The position numbers and the translations under genes are program-made. 64,000 nucleotides of DNA from Dillenia suffruticosa. Lineage: Eukaryota > Streptophyta > Magnoliopsida > Dilleniales > Dilleniaceae. The notes below the pieces were generated by a model. It was given only the letters and a program-made list of their open reading frames with translations, did not search any database and had not been told where the DNA came from. Below, in pieces: positions 1-12,600 of this stretch; the first letter of the stretch is position 1; the number at the start of each line of letters is the position of its first letter. The stretch spans positions 8,943,001 through 9,007,000 of the forward strand of contig JAVTVX010000027.1 of the NCBI GenBank assembly GCA_033439265.1, given 5' to 3'.

Positions 1-662
1 GGTAGGATGTGAAGTGAAGAGCTCTCTGTTCTCATACAGTGTGAAACAAACAACTCCTCCAATGGTGTAAGCTGATAGAGGAAGGTATGTTTGTGTATGT
101 TTTATATCCCTGCAATGTTGTAGTGTAATCAGTCCTTGTCATGAGCATGAACTATTAAGAGTTGTTGCATGTCACCAATCAGGTGATTTACCTTGATGAT
201 CATACCAATAACTTTATAACCTTGTCTTCTTGACTTGAAATCCTTAGTGAAAAAATCATTTGCGATAGTTTGTTCCATTCAGACTTTTGAGTGGTTGGTG
301 GCCTACTTGACCCTTAGGTGGGGCTATCATGATAGGCCTATCCCTGGAAGTACCCAGGGTTCAAACACAACACTCTATAGCAGGTGGAGGTTCTAATAGT
401 GATGCCTAGGGTCGCAAACGCTAGTTATCCCTCTCCATCCTTTTTGTAAACAAAAAACAGAAAATAAGTCATTGTATATCGATATTCTTCTTTTTTTCAA
501 AATTCGTTTCTTTTTCAAGGGGCCATTTTTTCTTGTTTTTGTTTTCTGGTTCTATGATAGCCATTTTAGGTGGCACTTATGTTCACTGATTATAATTTAT
601 ATACACCTATATTGTATCCTTTTCACTGACGCAGCTTATGGTGGATATTGACCTTTGGTTAG
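1..662 (+). other. Upstream or intronic sequence of the A9-like gene
   Basis: No coding exon could be supported here. The stretch is T-rich before the acceptor at 661-662, as expected of intron sequence. The window may begin within an intron, or the first exon may be too short to recognise. Confidence 0.5.
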
Positions 663-3600
663 AAAGCAGATGAGCCAACTGACCAGAGAGCTCATATAGA
701 TGATCCATGGAGTGTGCGGATTCGGGGACCCCACGGGGCTCATCAAGCAGTTTCCTCTGTGGCTGCTCAAGAAGATAGAGTCAGCACCATAGATAATGCT
801 TCTTTACACTGTCTACCTGGTATGCTAGTTCTTCATCCAGAATTAGTGCTCAAGGGTGAGGATCCTGCTCATGCAGATGGCCACCCTGCGAGCATCAAGA
901 AAAATGGGACATGGAAAATAGCTCCTGGTGGTCAGCCACCTGGAGCGATTGCTGGCTTGTCTCAGTTTTCTTCTGCATCTACGATGTCTCCTGGCAGGTA
1001 TTTCAACTAGAAAAAAGAAAAAGATAATTAAGGCTTTGCTTTCGGATTTGGGATTGAGTTTTATGAAACAACCTTTTCAGGAAAAAAAAATCCAACTTTT
1101 GGCAAACTTCAACTTCTTTTTTCAGGTATCAAATTGAAGGAGATTATGATCCCAGATTACATTTATCTGCACAAGGTTTGATGCCAATGGCTGAAGTAAA
1201 TAATCCTAGCAACAATTGGAAACAAGTATATACCAATTTCATCATTGCTCTGATGAATATTATAGCTCCAGAGGTTGTTGTTCTATGTAATAAGTAAACA
1301 AAAAAGAAAATGAAAAAAAATTTGAAGGGTGATTTTTTTTTTAGATCCAGGTCTTAGGGGACTGCTCTGTTGATGCTTTTTCTTTTTCTCTTTTAGGATA
1401 CAATGATCCTCTATGTTATACATATGTACATAAGGTTTCTTTTAAATTAATTGAATGGGAATAAAGTTTCCTACAGTCAAAGATGAGGCATATGGGTAGT
1501 TTGGTGATGAGGAGGCAACCATAATGAATTAATTGTGAATCTCAAAGAAGGGAAACATCAGACTGAGCAACAGAGTGCTTTGATGGTATAAACACATTTT
1601 GAATGAGAAGGATTTATGGTTTACACTGTACAAAATGTGCACCACATGGTTCAATACATCTGTATATGTATTTATTTATTTTAGGGGTTGTATGTGCTTG
1701 ATTCCGTTGACTGAATTTTGTCTTTATCTTTTATAAATTTCCTACAGGATCTTGCTCTGAAAATTCGGGAACGTGAAGAAGAGATATTGCAGTTGCGGAA
1801 ACATCTTGCTGAATATTCAATCAAGGCATGAAGGAAGTCTAATATTGCTCTGTTTTGCTGGTGTCCTTTTTATTTACATTAAGATTCACGCCCTTCTTTC
1901 TGTTGACAGGAGGCACAAATACACAATGATAAGCTTGTTCTGGAAAAGCGCATTGCTTATATGCGTATGGTAGGCAGAGATTAGTTTGTGCCTTAAGTAA
2001 CAGCTCCTGGTGGTTAATGTGTTGATTATGTTCTTTTTCCTCTTTGAACTTATCTCTTGCTACTAGGCCTTTGATCAACAGCAGCAAGATTTAGTTGATG
2101 CAGCATCAAAAGCGCTCTCTTACCGACAAGACATAATTGAGGAAAACATACGTCTGGCATATGTGTTGCAGGTAATATTATTTCTTTACCTGGCAAATAC
2201 TCATGCCTGCGTGCAGCATTTTTCTTTTGGATGTAGTATTGTTTTAAATATAGGAATTTTGAATTTTTTTGTGATCTTTTTAAACTGCCAATGGTATGTC
2301 CTACAATGTTATTCCAATGTTGTAGAAATTAATGTATAACCACATCTGCATCCTAAATTAGACAATTTGGGTGGCTGATTGTAAGATTCTGCTTGGCAAG
2401 AAAATTTATTCACAACAAAACCCTAGAGAAAGAGCACTAAAGCAGTGCCACTCCACCACCGACAGACTCCACAAAATTAACAATATCTACAAAGAAATCA
2501 AATGAGTTGGAAAACAACTGACAATAGACACTTAATGACAATGTCCAACACACTCATCAAGGGTCTCTCCACCCCTGGAAAATCTTCGTGTTATGTACTC
2601 TGCAAAACAACAAAAACACAGCTAGGTGTAGCAACTTAAATTCTCCTTCTGCCTGTACATACTCTAACACCATTTTAATCCCATGACTTACTCTAGTGAC
2701 AGCTTGAAGTCGCCAAAAATATGCAAAAGGGAGAGGATCTTTCCCCATAAAGAACAAGTCTAGTGCAATGAAGAAGCAGGTGACCCATGGACTTAAACTC
2801 TCTTTTGCATGAAGCACATCTGTTTGCGAGAGCAATTGCTCTTCTTTGGAGATTATCTTGAGTTTGAATTCTTTCCCAACGGTCTCATACCTATAGAAGG
2901 TTGGAAAGGGACACTTCAAGGGAGACTTTTTTTTTGGGGTGGGTTCATGTTGTGGTTAGGATTATAAAGAGGTTGGATGGTTGGACAAGGACTTTCCTTT
3001 CTCTGGATGGGCGTATGACCTTGATATGTGCATGTCTTTTTAAAATCCCTATTTAAGTTCCTTATTGGGATGGTTGAGTTGAATAAGAATTTGATCAGAC
3101 TTTCTATGGTTGGGGGTGGCTTGAATAGGAAAGACCCTTGGGTGAGTTGGACAAGGTATCCGAAGATAAATTTAAGGGTGGTTTGGGCCTGGGTAATTTT
3201 GTATCACGTAGGCTGGAAAATATCTATGTAGATTTGAACTCAAATTCTTTATGGTATGAGGTCATCACAAGCAAGTATAGTCTTCAGTAGAATGGATAGG
3301 ATGCCAATGCAGAATGAGGACTTTTTGGCTGTTAGAAATTCATTTCTCAATTCTGTCATCTCCTTGTCCCTTTAGTATGTTTCTTAGCGGGAGATGATTG
3401 TCGTCTTCTATTTTGACAGGATTCCAGAAATGAGAATTCATCCCTCCGCTGCTTTGTGTTGACTCTACTGGTCATCTATGCTTTGCCCATATCAAAGATT
3501 TTAATCACTGTGAGATTCAGTACCTGATATTCCATTACTAGTGATGGCAAAAGCTATAGAGTTCTCCTCCCTTATTTTCTCCTCATGAGGAAGATACTAG

Positions 3601-6600
3601 AGTTCGGAGCCTTGACTCTTTATGTGCTTTCTCTTTCAAATGTTTCTTTCATAATCCTTTCTGCCTCCAAACCCCCTTTAATCAAGTTTATTTGAAAAGT
3701 AAATATTTTCACTGAAATTATAGGTTTTATTTGGTGTGTCGTGCTCAACAAGATCAATACAAATGTCTTGATATTGGGAAAAGCTTTTTAAGTTTATATC
3801 ACCGGAACTTAAGGCCACTTCTTTTGACGTGGCCTTGTATCTCAAAAGATGTGGAAGTGTCTCTTTGCTATTTGTGATAATCAATGAGCTTGTGTGTTTT
3901 TGACAAAGTTAAGAGATTTAGGAGTGCGAAGAGATGATTTTCAGTTTTGGAGATTTGCCATACTGTGGTGCATTTGGAGGGAGCAAAATTTGGATTTTTA
4001 GAAATCAAATTCTTAGTCCATCTCTGCTTTTGGACAAAATTGCGTTTTTTTTTTTTTTTTTTATGTTTACCTTTAGATTTATGCTTTAGAAATATTTAGA
4101 TTATAGTCTAGAGCACTTGAAAATAATTGGCTGGCAGTTCTTTGTTAGTTTTTTGCCTTTTTCTTTCTGTTGTTCTTTTCTTCCAGGATTTCTCATCCTT
4201 TGAGCATTATGTGTTGTTCCTACTCATCCAACACAATTCCTTTTTCTATAAAATGAAAGACAAGAATCTTCTAAGAACTCAAGTTTCCAGCAACATAATT
4301 CTTTATGTAAATAGTTTCAAAATACAAATGTCTTGACATTGAGAAAACCTTTTTAAGTTTATATCACTGGAACTTAAGGCCACATCTTTTGGAAGGCCAC
4401 TTCTTTTGGCACGGCCTTGTAGCTCAAAAGATGTGGAAGTGTCTCTTTGCTATTTGTGATAATCAATGAGTTTGTATGTTTTTGACAAAGTTAAGGGATT
4501 TAGGAGTGCGAAGGGATGATTTTCAGTTTTGGAGATTTGCCGTACTGTGGTGCATTTGGAGGGAGCAAAACTAGGATTTTGAGAAATCAAATTCTTAGTC
4601 CATCTCTGCTTTTGGACAACATTGGTTTTTTTTTTTTTATGTTTTCCTTTAGATTTATGCTTTGGAAATATTTTGATTATAGTCTAGCGCACTTGAAAAT
4701 AATTGGCTGGCAGTTCTATATTAGTTTTTTGCCTTTTTCTTTCTGTTGTTCTTTTCTCCCAGGATTTCTCATCCTTTGAGCATTATGTGTTGTTCCTACT
4801 CATCCAACACAATTCCTTTTTCTATAAAATGAAAGACAAAAATATTCTAAGAAATCAAGTTTCCAGCAACATAATTCTGTATGTAAATAGTTTCAAAATA
4901 CAAATGTCTTGATATGGAGAAAAGCTTTTTAAGTTTATATCACTGGAACTTAAGGCCACTTCTTTTCGCACGTCCTTGTATCTCAAAAGATGTGGAAGTG
5001 TCTCTTTGCTATTTGTGATAATCAATGAGTTTGTATGTTTTTGACAAAGATAAGAGATTTAGGAGTGCGAAGAGATGATTTTCAGTTTTGGAGATTTGCC
5101 ATACTGTGGTGCATTTGGAGGGAGCAAAACTAGGATTTTTAGAAATCAATTTCTTAGTCCATCTCTGCTTTTGGACAAAATTGGGTTTTTTTTATGTTTA
5201 CCTTTAGATTTATGCTTTAGCAATATTTAGATTATAGTATAGAGCACTTGAAAATAATTGGCTGGCAGTTCTTTATTAGTTTTTTGCATTTTTCTATCTG
5301 TTGTTCTTTTCTCCCAGGATTTCTCATCCTTTGGGCATTATGTGTTGTTCCTACTCATCCAACACAATTCCTTTTTCTACAAAATGAACAGCAAGAATCT
5401 TCTAAGAACTCAAGTTTCCAGCAACATAATTCTGTATGTAAATAGTTTCTAAATACAGTTAAAGACCAAAATTACAACCAAGAACACTTGTATCTGGACC
5501 AAAAATATCTCTTCTTTGTTGTGTAACCACTGTTTTATGCCCTAGGCTGCCATTTTTCCCTAACCAATGGATTTCTGCACCATCACTTTTGCTCTCTGTG
5601 CGTGTGTCGGCATGTGATTTTCTTCTCTGCATATGTTGATGGAAATTTGAGAAATCAGAAGGGACGGAGAGAGCTGGGTATCCCTGTACTTCATCTGGGA
5701 TTGGGCTCAATTTCCTTGTCGGGAAAACAGGTTGAGGATGGGGAGGGAAATTGAGTTTTGGTGGAGATGGTGGTGGTGGATACTGCTGCTGCTTTGCCAT
5801 AATGATGCTGTTAGGAGCATTCAGGCCATGCAAATTTGTCATTGTGATTTTCGCCTTCTTAGAATCATTGACTACCTTTTTTTTTCTCCTTTTTTTTTGT
5901 TTAAAATTGAAAAGAATTAAATCATTGATTACCTTTTCTGCCAAAACTTTTGTGTTTGTGATAATGGTTATGAAGTGAAATGAATGTTAAATTCAGATTA
6001 AATTCCGGAAACAATGTTGGTCTAATTTACTATTGCTGCTCCAATTATGGATTTTCCAGGATGCTCAACAAGAACGATTGACATTTGTATCATCTTTGCT
6101 ACCTCTACTTGCAGAATACTCTCTTCAGCCTCCTGTTGCTGATGCCCAATCTATTGTCAGTAATCTCAAGGTCTGTATGAACTACTTTGGTGGTTGTTTG
6201 TCTTTATCTTGTTATTAAGTTATTTATTTTTTGCCATACTTAGCTGTTATGCTCTAAATGTTTATTTCGGGTTAATGTTGAATTGAAACTCCCAAGCTTG
6301 GTAAGCTGCCTGTTTGATCCCTAGCAACTGTCGAACATTAGAATAGGGTTTGGTGTTTGGTTAGTAGATGTTTCTATATGAAAAGGTGATTGTTAATGCA
6401 GAGAGTAAACAGTGAGCATTTAGGAAAGAACAGAGAGCATGTAGGAGAGAAAACAGAGAGCATGTCTATAGTCATCGAAATGCTATATTCCGATGATATT
6501 CTTTGTTAATTTTTTGGGTTTTATCTCTGTTAGTGGAAATAATTAGTGGTTATTACTTTTGATAAAGATTTCATGGGCTTTTATAGCTGATTGAAAGGTT

Positions 6601-9600
6601 TTTAAGGTTCGACTCTTTGGTGATATGTTTAATTTTTGTCAGTTGGGGGAAAATAGGGGAGTAGATGTCTTGGTCTGATTTCTTTAGGCTGAGATTCCAC
6701 TTGGTATTTATGTGGCCTGTTGGATAAGAGACTAGGCAATTTAAAAAATCTGATCTTTTTATTGAAGTTTTCAGAGAACACAGTCAGCTTTATTGGGTGA
6801 AGAAAAGTAGTAATAATGGACGGCGCATTCATGGAAGTTATCTGTTACTCAGGGGGATGGAAAGAGGTAGAATTTGCTTGTGCAGTGGTGAGAAATTTAG
6901 AGGCTGGTACTTGCTGAGGCAAGTTTTTAGGAGTTTATGCAGGCTGGGAGAGGGAAGAATTATTCTCTGGTTGTTTGAGATACAGAGGTTGTTGATTCTG
7001 TTGGAGAGAACATTTTTAGAGGATCGGCACCAGAATTACATAATCATTCTATTCCATGCATTCCTTATTATCAGAATCTGAACTATGATATCAACCCTGG
7101 GCGGAAAAAATGGCAGATAAGTGACGGCAGAGACTCAGTCATGAATATGATCGTAGCATTCAGCCGCTGATCCCTTGTGCTTAGTTGAGGCGGTGGGTTG
7201 ATTGGGTGAAGAATGATTCTTGTCAGAAAGATGTATTTTATGGCAGTGGAAGACCGAAACTGTGTGTGTTATAGACGCATTCATTGGCTAAGTGTATAAA
7301 AGGAGACAATTTGATTAATTGAGATATTAGAGGAAGTCTTAAGTGGATGTTCAGATGAGGTCATGATTTAATAAGGAGTTTGAAGGATCCAATCTTATTA
7401 AAAAGGTGCAAAATAGGGGAAGCCATAGAAGTCTTTTCAACTTCTGAAGACTAAGATTATAAACATGCAACATGTGCAGCAAGTTACCAAAATCAACAAC
7501 CTTTTATGGCTTTTTAGCAATAAACAACATATGTTTCATCCTTTTAGTTGCTAGGATTATTCATGTATTTAGTTCTAGAATTCTATAGATGTCATAAATA
7601 TGGGTCTAGACTAGACTAATATATAAACGTGCTTTTGTAACTCAGTTGTAACTAAGCAATTTCAATCAATGCAAGTTATTTTATTTCTTTTCTTGCATAG
7701 ATTGGAGGGTTCTCTCTGTTGAGCCCTCATGTGCATGAGATCGGAGGGTTCTCTCTAGTGAGCCCTAATTCAGTCTTCCATCATAGGTTCTAAAGGACAA
7801 AACATAAATATACACCAATACATTGTCAATCATCTCTAGACTAGATCCTAAACATAAGCACATGACAGTCAGCCTCTGTTTCTTGGAATACTGATACAAG
7901 AAAGGGAGTTGGAAAGGAAGGTCTAATCTGTGGCAGGAATCATTGGGATTATTTGTGAACTCTAATTCAATAAATTTTCCGGGGGTCGTTGTTGATCAGT
8001 ATTTGGAAGGAGAAAGTCGAGGTGGGAGATAAGTAATCAGTTGAAGATGATGATGAACAGTAATTGTGGAGATTGACATGGCTCATAATTAGAATTAGTG
8101 AAGATGAGCTGAGATGTCTTTGGGCCAGGAGAGAAAAAAGAGCCCAAGAAAGTGAGAAGGACTTGGTCTGTTTGGATCGAAAAGAAAGTCCAGCTGAATG
8201 CATTTACTGACTCCGTGTTAGATCAGGCTCCATCGGGTAAAAAACAACCTGTAGTTGAAATAACCTGTGACTTGAGATACGGGTTTCATCATTGCTGAAT
8301 GTTCAGATTCCACCATTCCCGACATCTGAAGCTTAGAATCCAGATGTTGTACGATTTCTGATCACAACGGTGGACTCAAAACAGTCTCCCAATCAAATTT
8401 CGAGCTCAAATACAGCGTCTCCCCTAATGAAACAAGGTTCCTTGCATCCGAGATCTCGCCTTTCTCCGGCTGTAGTTGTCATAACAGCTGAGGGACTTCT
8501 TAGACTTAAAAACTGGGGCTCAGATTGGTGATGCTGAACATTCTACTAGGTCAATATGATCAACAGAGGAGTTTTGGAATTATCAGGTGCTACAGGGTGC
8601 ATGGTAAGGGTTTTGACCGACAGATATGAGCAGGAATATGAGGAGTCTAATGAAGGACTGGGCAGAAAAGATGAGGATTGGAGTGCTGTGGGTTCTAATG
8701 GTAGTCTGTTGTTGGACGGTATTAGGAAGTTAGATGATGAAAATTAGACTAATAAACCAGCTGAGGCGGTCCAGCCCGTGGAGACGGTTTTTGGGCCTGT
8801 TCTTCAGCATGATGACATAGTATGCTGTGGGAATAGCTCTAGAAGTAATCCACATGATATTGGTACTAAGGTAGTGAGCAACACAAAGCTTTATAGACCT
8901 TACGGAGTTTGAAAACCTAATCCTTTTTCACAAATATATAAGGCAGTACTCGAGGTTAGTCATGGGGGTTCAGATTGGAGTTGACAAGCAGTCGATTGTC
9001 CGTCGAGGGGGGCTCATATTCTGACACTGAAGGTAGTTGAAAAGGGCACTATTTCCACTAAAGTAGTTCTTCCACAGAGAAAAAAAATATTCCTGCTGTA
9101 ATTGTCAGAACAGAGGAGGGTTTGCTTAGGGTTCAAAGTGTGAACCAGAAGGGAGTTGACAAGCAATCAAATTGGTAGAAAAGGGTTGAGCAATACCCTC
9201 TTCGTAATCAGCAGTTGAAGCAGATAAATGTGTTGTTTGGGTTTGCATCATGATTGTGAACATGAGTTTGAGATGGTCTGAAGTTATGCTTTGGATTGTG
9301 ATTGGGATGATGAATTACATAGTTTATGGGGTTTGAGGATGGAATCTTATTGGAGGAAAATAGGGAGCTTGATGATTTTATTCCAAGTGACTTAGATGTG
9401 GAGGGTTTAATTGATGAGGTTTAGTTAGATACTCTTTTCAATAAATTGGACTTGAGGTTGTCTAAACCCGGGGTGACTCCATTAGAAGCCAAGCCCGATC
9501 TTTTGGTTGATGTAACCAGAAGGAAAAGAAATAACAAAAGGTGGAGGGTGTGAAGTCATTTTACAGCTCCTAATGGGTAGCTCGTTCATAGGGTTATAAT

Positions 9601-12600
9601 TGGAAACAGCAGACTTGGGGTGTCGGAAGAATATGGAATTCCAAAATTTGCTTTTTCTTTTTTGATCTTTTCTTTCTTGGGTTTAGATTGTGTTCTTTTT
9701 GTATGCCTAGGTTTGTAGTCGAGGGCTCTTTTCTGGTCTTGTGGAGTAGTGTTGAGATTTGGAAAATAGTTTTCCATATGTTCTTGTTACGCTTGCTTTC
9801 TTTTCTGAGAATTTCTTGTCTTTGGTGTTTTGTACATTCTTCTTTCTCCTAATAAAACTTCCCCTATCCAAAAAAAGATTAGGGAATCAGGAGCTCGCTT
9901 TTGAATAGATTGAATAAGAAATCTATTAGATAGAAAAGAGAATATTGAAGGATAGAAATTTTAAGAGTCTAAGGGAAAAAAGGGTCAAAAGTGAAAACTT
10001 TTGGATGATTGTGGTCCAATCACTCTTCAAATTCTCAAGACTATAATCTTTGTATAACCTTCAAAGCATGAGGCCAAAATTCTAGCATCCTTAAAAACAC
10101 TTAACACCAGCTAAAAGAGCACATTCAAAAAGCCTCATCTTTCCACCCTCACAAAGTCTAAAACTTTCTTAAGAACAAATAGGAGATGCTTATAAGTTTG
10201 GTCTACTGATTACCACATAGCAAAGTGGCCAAAGTATGGTCATTGCAATAGTTCGTATATTTGAAAGTGTGCCCTAGATATAGTCCTCACTGCCTCGTAT
10301 TTGAATCAATCACGTTGCAAGTCCAATCTAGGATGAAGTGGAGCAAACTTTCTGAGATAGGTTTTAAATAGCTGAGCAAAACTGGCCGGTTTGACCATCT
10401 AGTTTTCGTTCTGAAAGGCCCAGTAAATTGGGCTCTTTCAAAAACTGCTTCAAGTTGTGAGAACCGTTTTAATAGCTGGTCCGACTAGAAAAGCAGTAGA
10501 ACTGGATCTGTCCAATGATCTGAGCTGGGCATGTGTGTAAAAAAGAAGGAAAACATAGGAAGACTTTGTTTTGAAAAAAATAATGTTGTGTGTTTGCATC
10601 TCTTATCTTATTTCACTCTCCTCTGATCTGACACATAAATTGATATTTTCCCCCCTCAAACTTGTCTTTAGTTTGCCTTTTTTTCTTTGATCTTAGGGTG
10701 GGTATTGATGATGTCTTCATCCCTCATCTTCAGTGTGCTTGTGGATGGCACCTTTCCTTTTCTTGCCAAGTGATATTCGTGATGATTTTGCTGCACTATC
10801 TAATGGGTGATTTCTTGAGATGGCTGTGTTCTCGTGATTCATGCTTGTCTGTTGAGTATCCTTATTTATTCTTTGAGAATCCTATCCAGGATTGGCATGG
10901 ATACAAGTATGAAAGATCATCTTGTGAGTTGGGAGGAGGTTTCCAAGGCAAACTGTAATGGTGGTTTGGGTCTTGGTAATTTCGTCTCCAGAAACATGTC
11001 CCTAGTTGGAAAATGGATTTGGAGGTTTGCTTTGAATCTCAATCCTGTCATGAGAAGTATGATCTCTGACTGTAAAGAATAATGGGGTGCCAAGAACGGG
11101 ATACAAAGTCATTTTAGCCCATGGAAGTTCATTTTGTTGAATTTATTGGGTTTTTATTCAGCCCTTTTACTTTGAGGTTGGAGATGGATCTCAACTTCTT
11201 TTCTGGGAGGATTTCTAGATTGTTAATTATGTCTTTTCTATTGCTTTTTTCATGTCTCAATCAGGTTGCTTCTTTTAATCATGCTCAGTTTGGGTCATAT
11301 TCAATTTAGTTGGGTCATATTCAATTTAGTTGGGCCATATTCCTTGACCCCTCTGTACTCGGTTCGGGTCACCGTTAGAACACTTTTTTTAGTTGATATA
11401 TGAATACATACATGCACACAAAATAATTTCATGTATACCAATCTTAAGTAATGAATTGACCGTCTATTCCTACTGTCCTTGTGTATTGGTCACATAATCT
11501 TATGTTCTTTCAGTAGCAATGTCAATTGACATGAAGTATATGGTTCTACTAGTGTGATTGATTTGTCAAGACATAATACCTGTCTGTTGAGAGTCGCATT
11601 TCAATTTTCACTGACCTGATAAAATGAAGACTTATGTCTTTCAGCACGAAGGTTCCGAATCTAATTCAATTCCATGTTATCAGCATATTAATTGCTTTAC
11701 TTTCACTCTTGCAGGTTCTTTTCAAACATTTGCAGGAGAAGCTGATCCTTACAGAGGTTTGTCATGTGGATATTGATGCTATAAAATTTTTCTGCTTGTC
11801 CTTGACATGAAGTTTGGAGCTTGACATTTTATTGCTTTCCTTGCTCAGACAAAATTGAAGGAATCTCAATATCAATTGGCACTTCGGCGATCTGAAATAA
11901 ACCATTCAAATTTGGCACCATCATTGTCTCCCTTTGTTGGTGCAGCACTGGCCACTGTTGTATGCTCCTTTATCTGTATAATTTCTCCTTTATGCATGCT
12001 AGTCTGCTTATTTTTAAGCTTGTATGTCAGAACAATAATGGACTCGAGTTGGTGGCTCAACCAATATATTCTCTGGGAAACATGCCAGACTCTGTGGATA
12101 CTGGGGATTTGGATATATTGGGTCAGCGTGCTCATCAGGGTGTTGCTCCAAAAAATCTGGAACATGATGATGCAGGGCGATATTCACCTCTTGTAAGCAG
12201 GTGAGACTGGTCAAAGGAGACTCCTGTGTGAACTGAATGTACAAATTACCACAATCTTTTGTTGGTGGGTCCTGTTTTTCTTTGATTTTCTTCTTTAGGT
12301 AGTATGTGCTTGCATTTTGTTCATGCAGTTGTCTGTTTGAATGCGTGAGAAATTTGTTTGCCGAGTACCAAGAACTCACTCAGCATGATAATGTTTTATT
12401 AAAACGTTTTAGCTTCATACTTTTGCAGCCAAGAAAGATCATACGAATCAATTAGCTTTCACTTGGTTTGGTATTAAAAATTGGACTAGGAGCTGAATTA
12501 TGGTGTTCTGTTTATTTAGGAGGTAAAAGACTATTCATACATAAAATCCTTTGCATCCTGGATATGTGCATCTCTGATCTGTACACCTATGCCTTAAGCT

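Noticed and set aside
7430-7800. Possible solo LTR with duplicated GGAGGGTTCTCTCT
   Set aside because: No convincing TG...CA ends or flanking duplication could be fixed; left as part of undefined intron repeat material.
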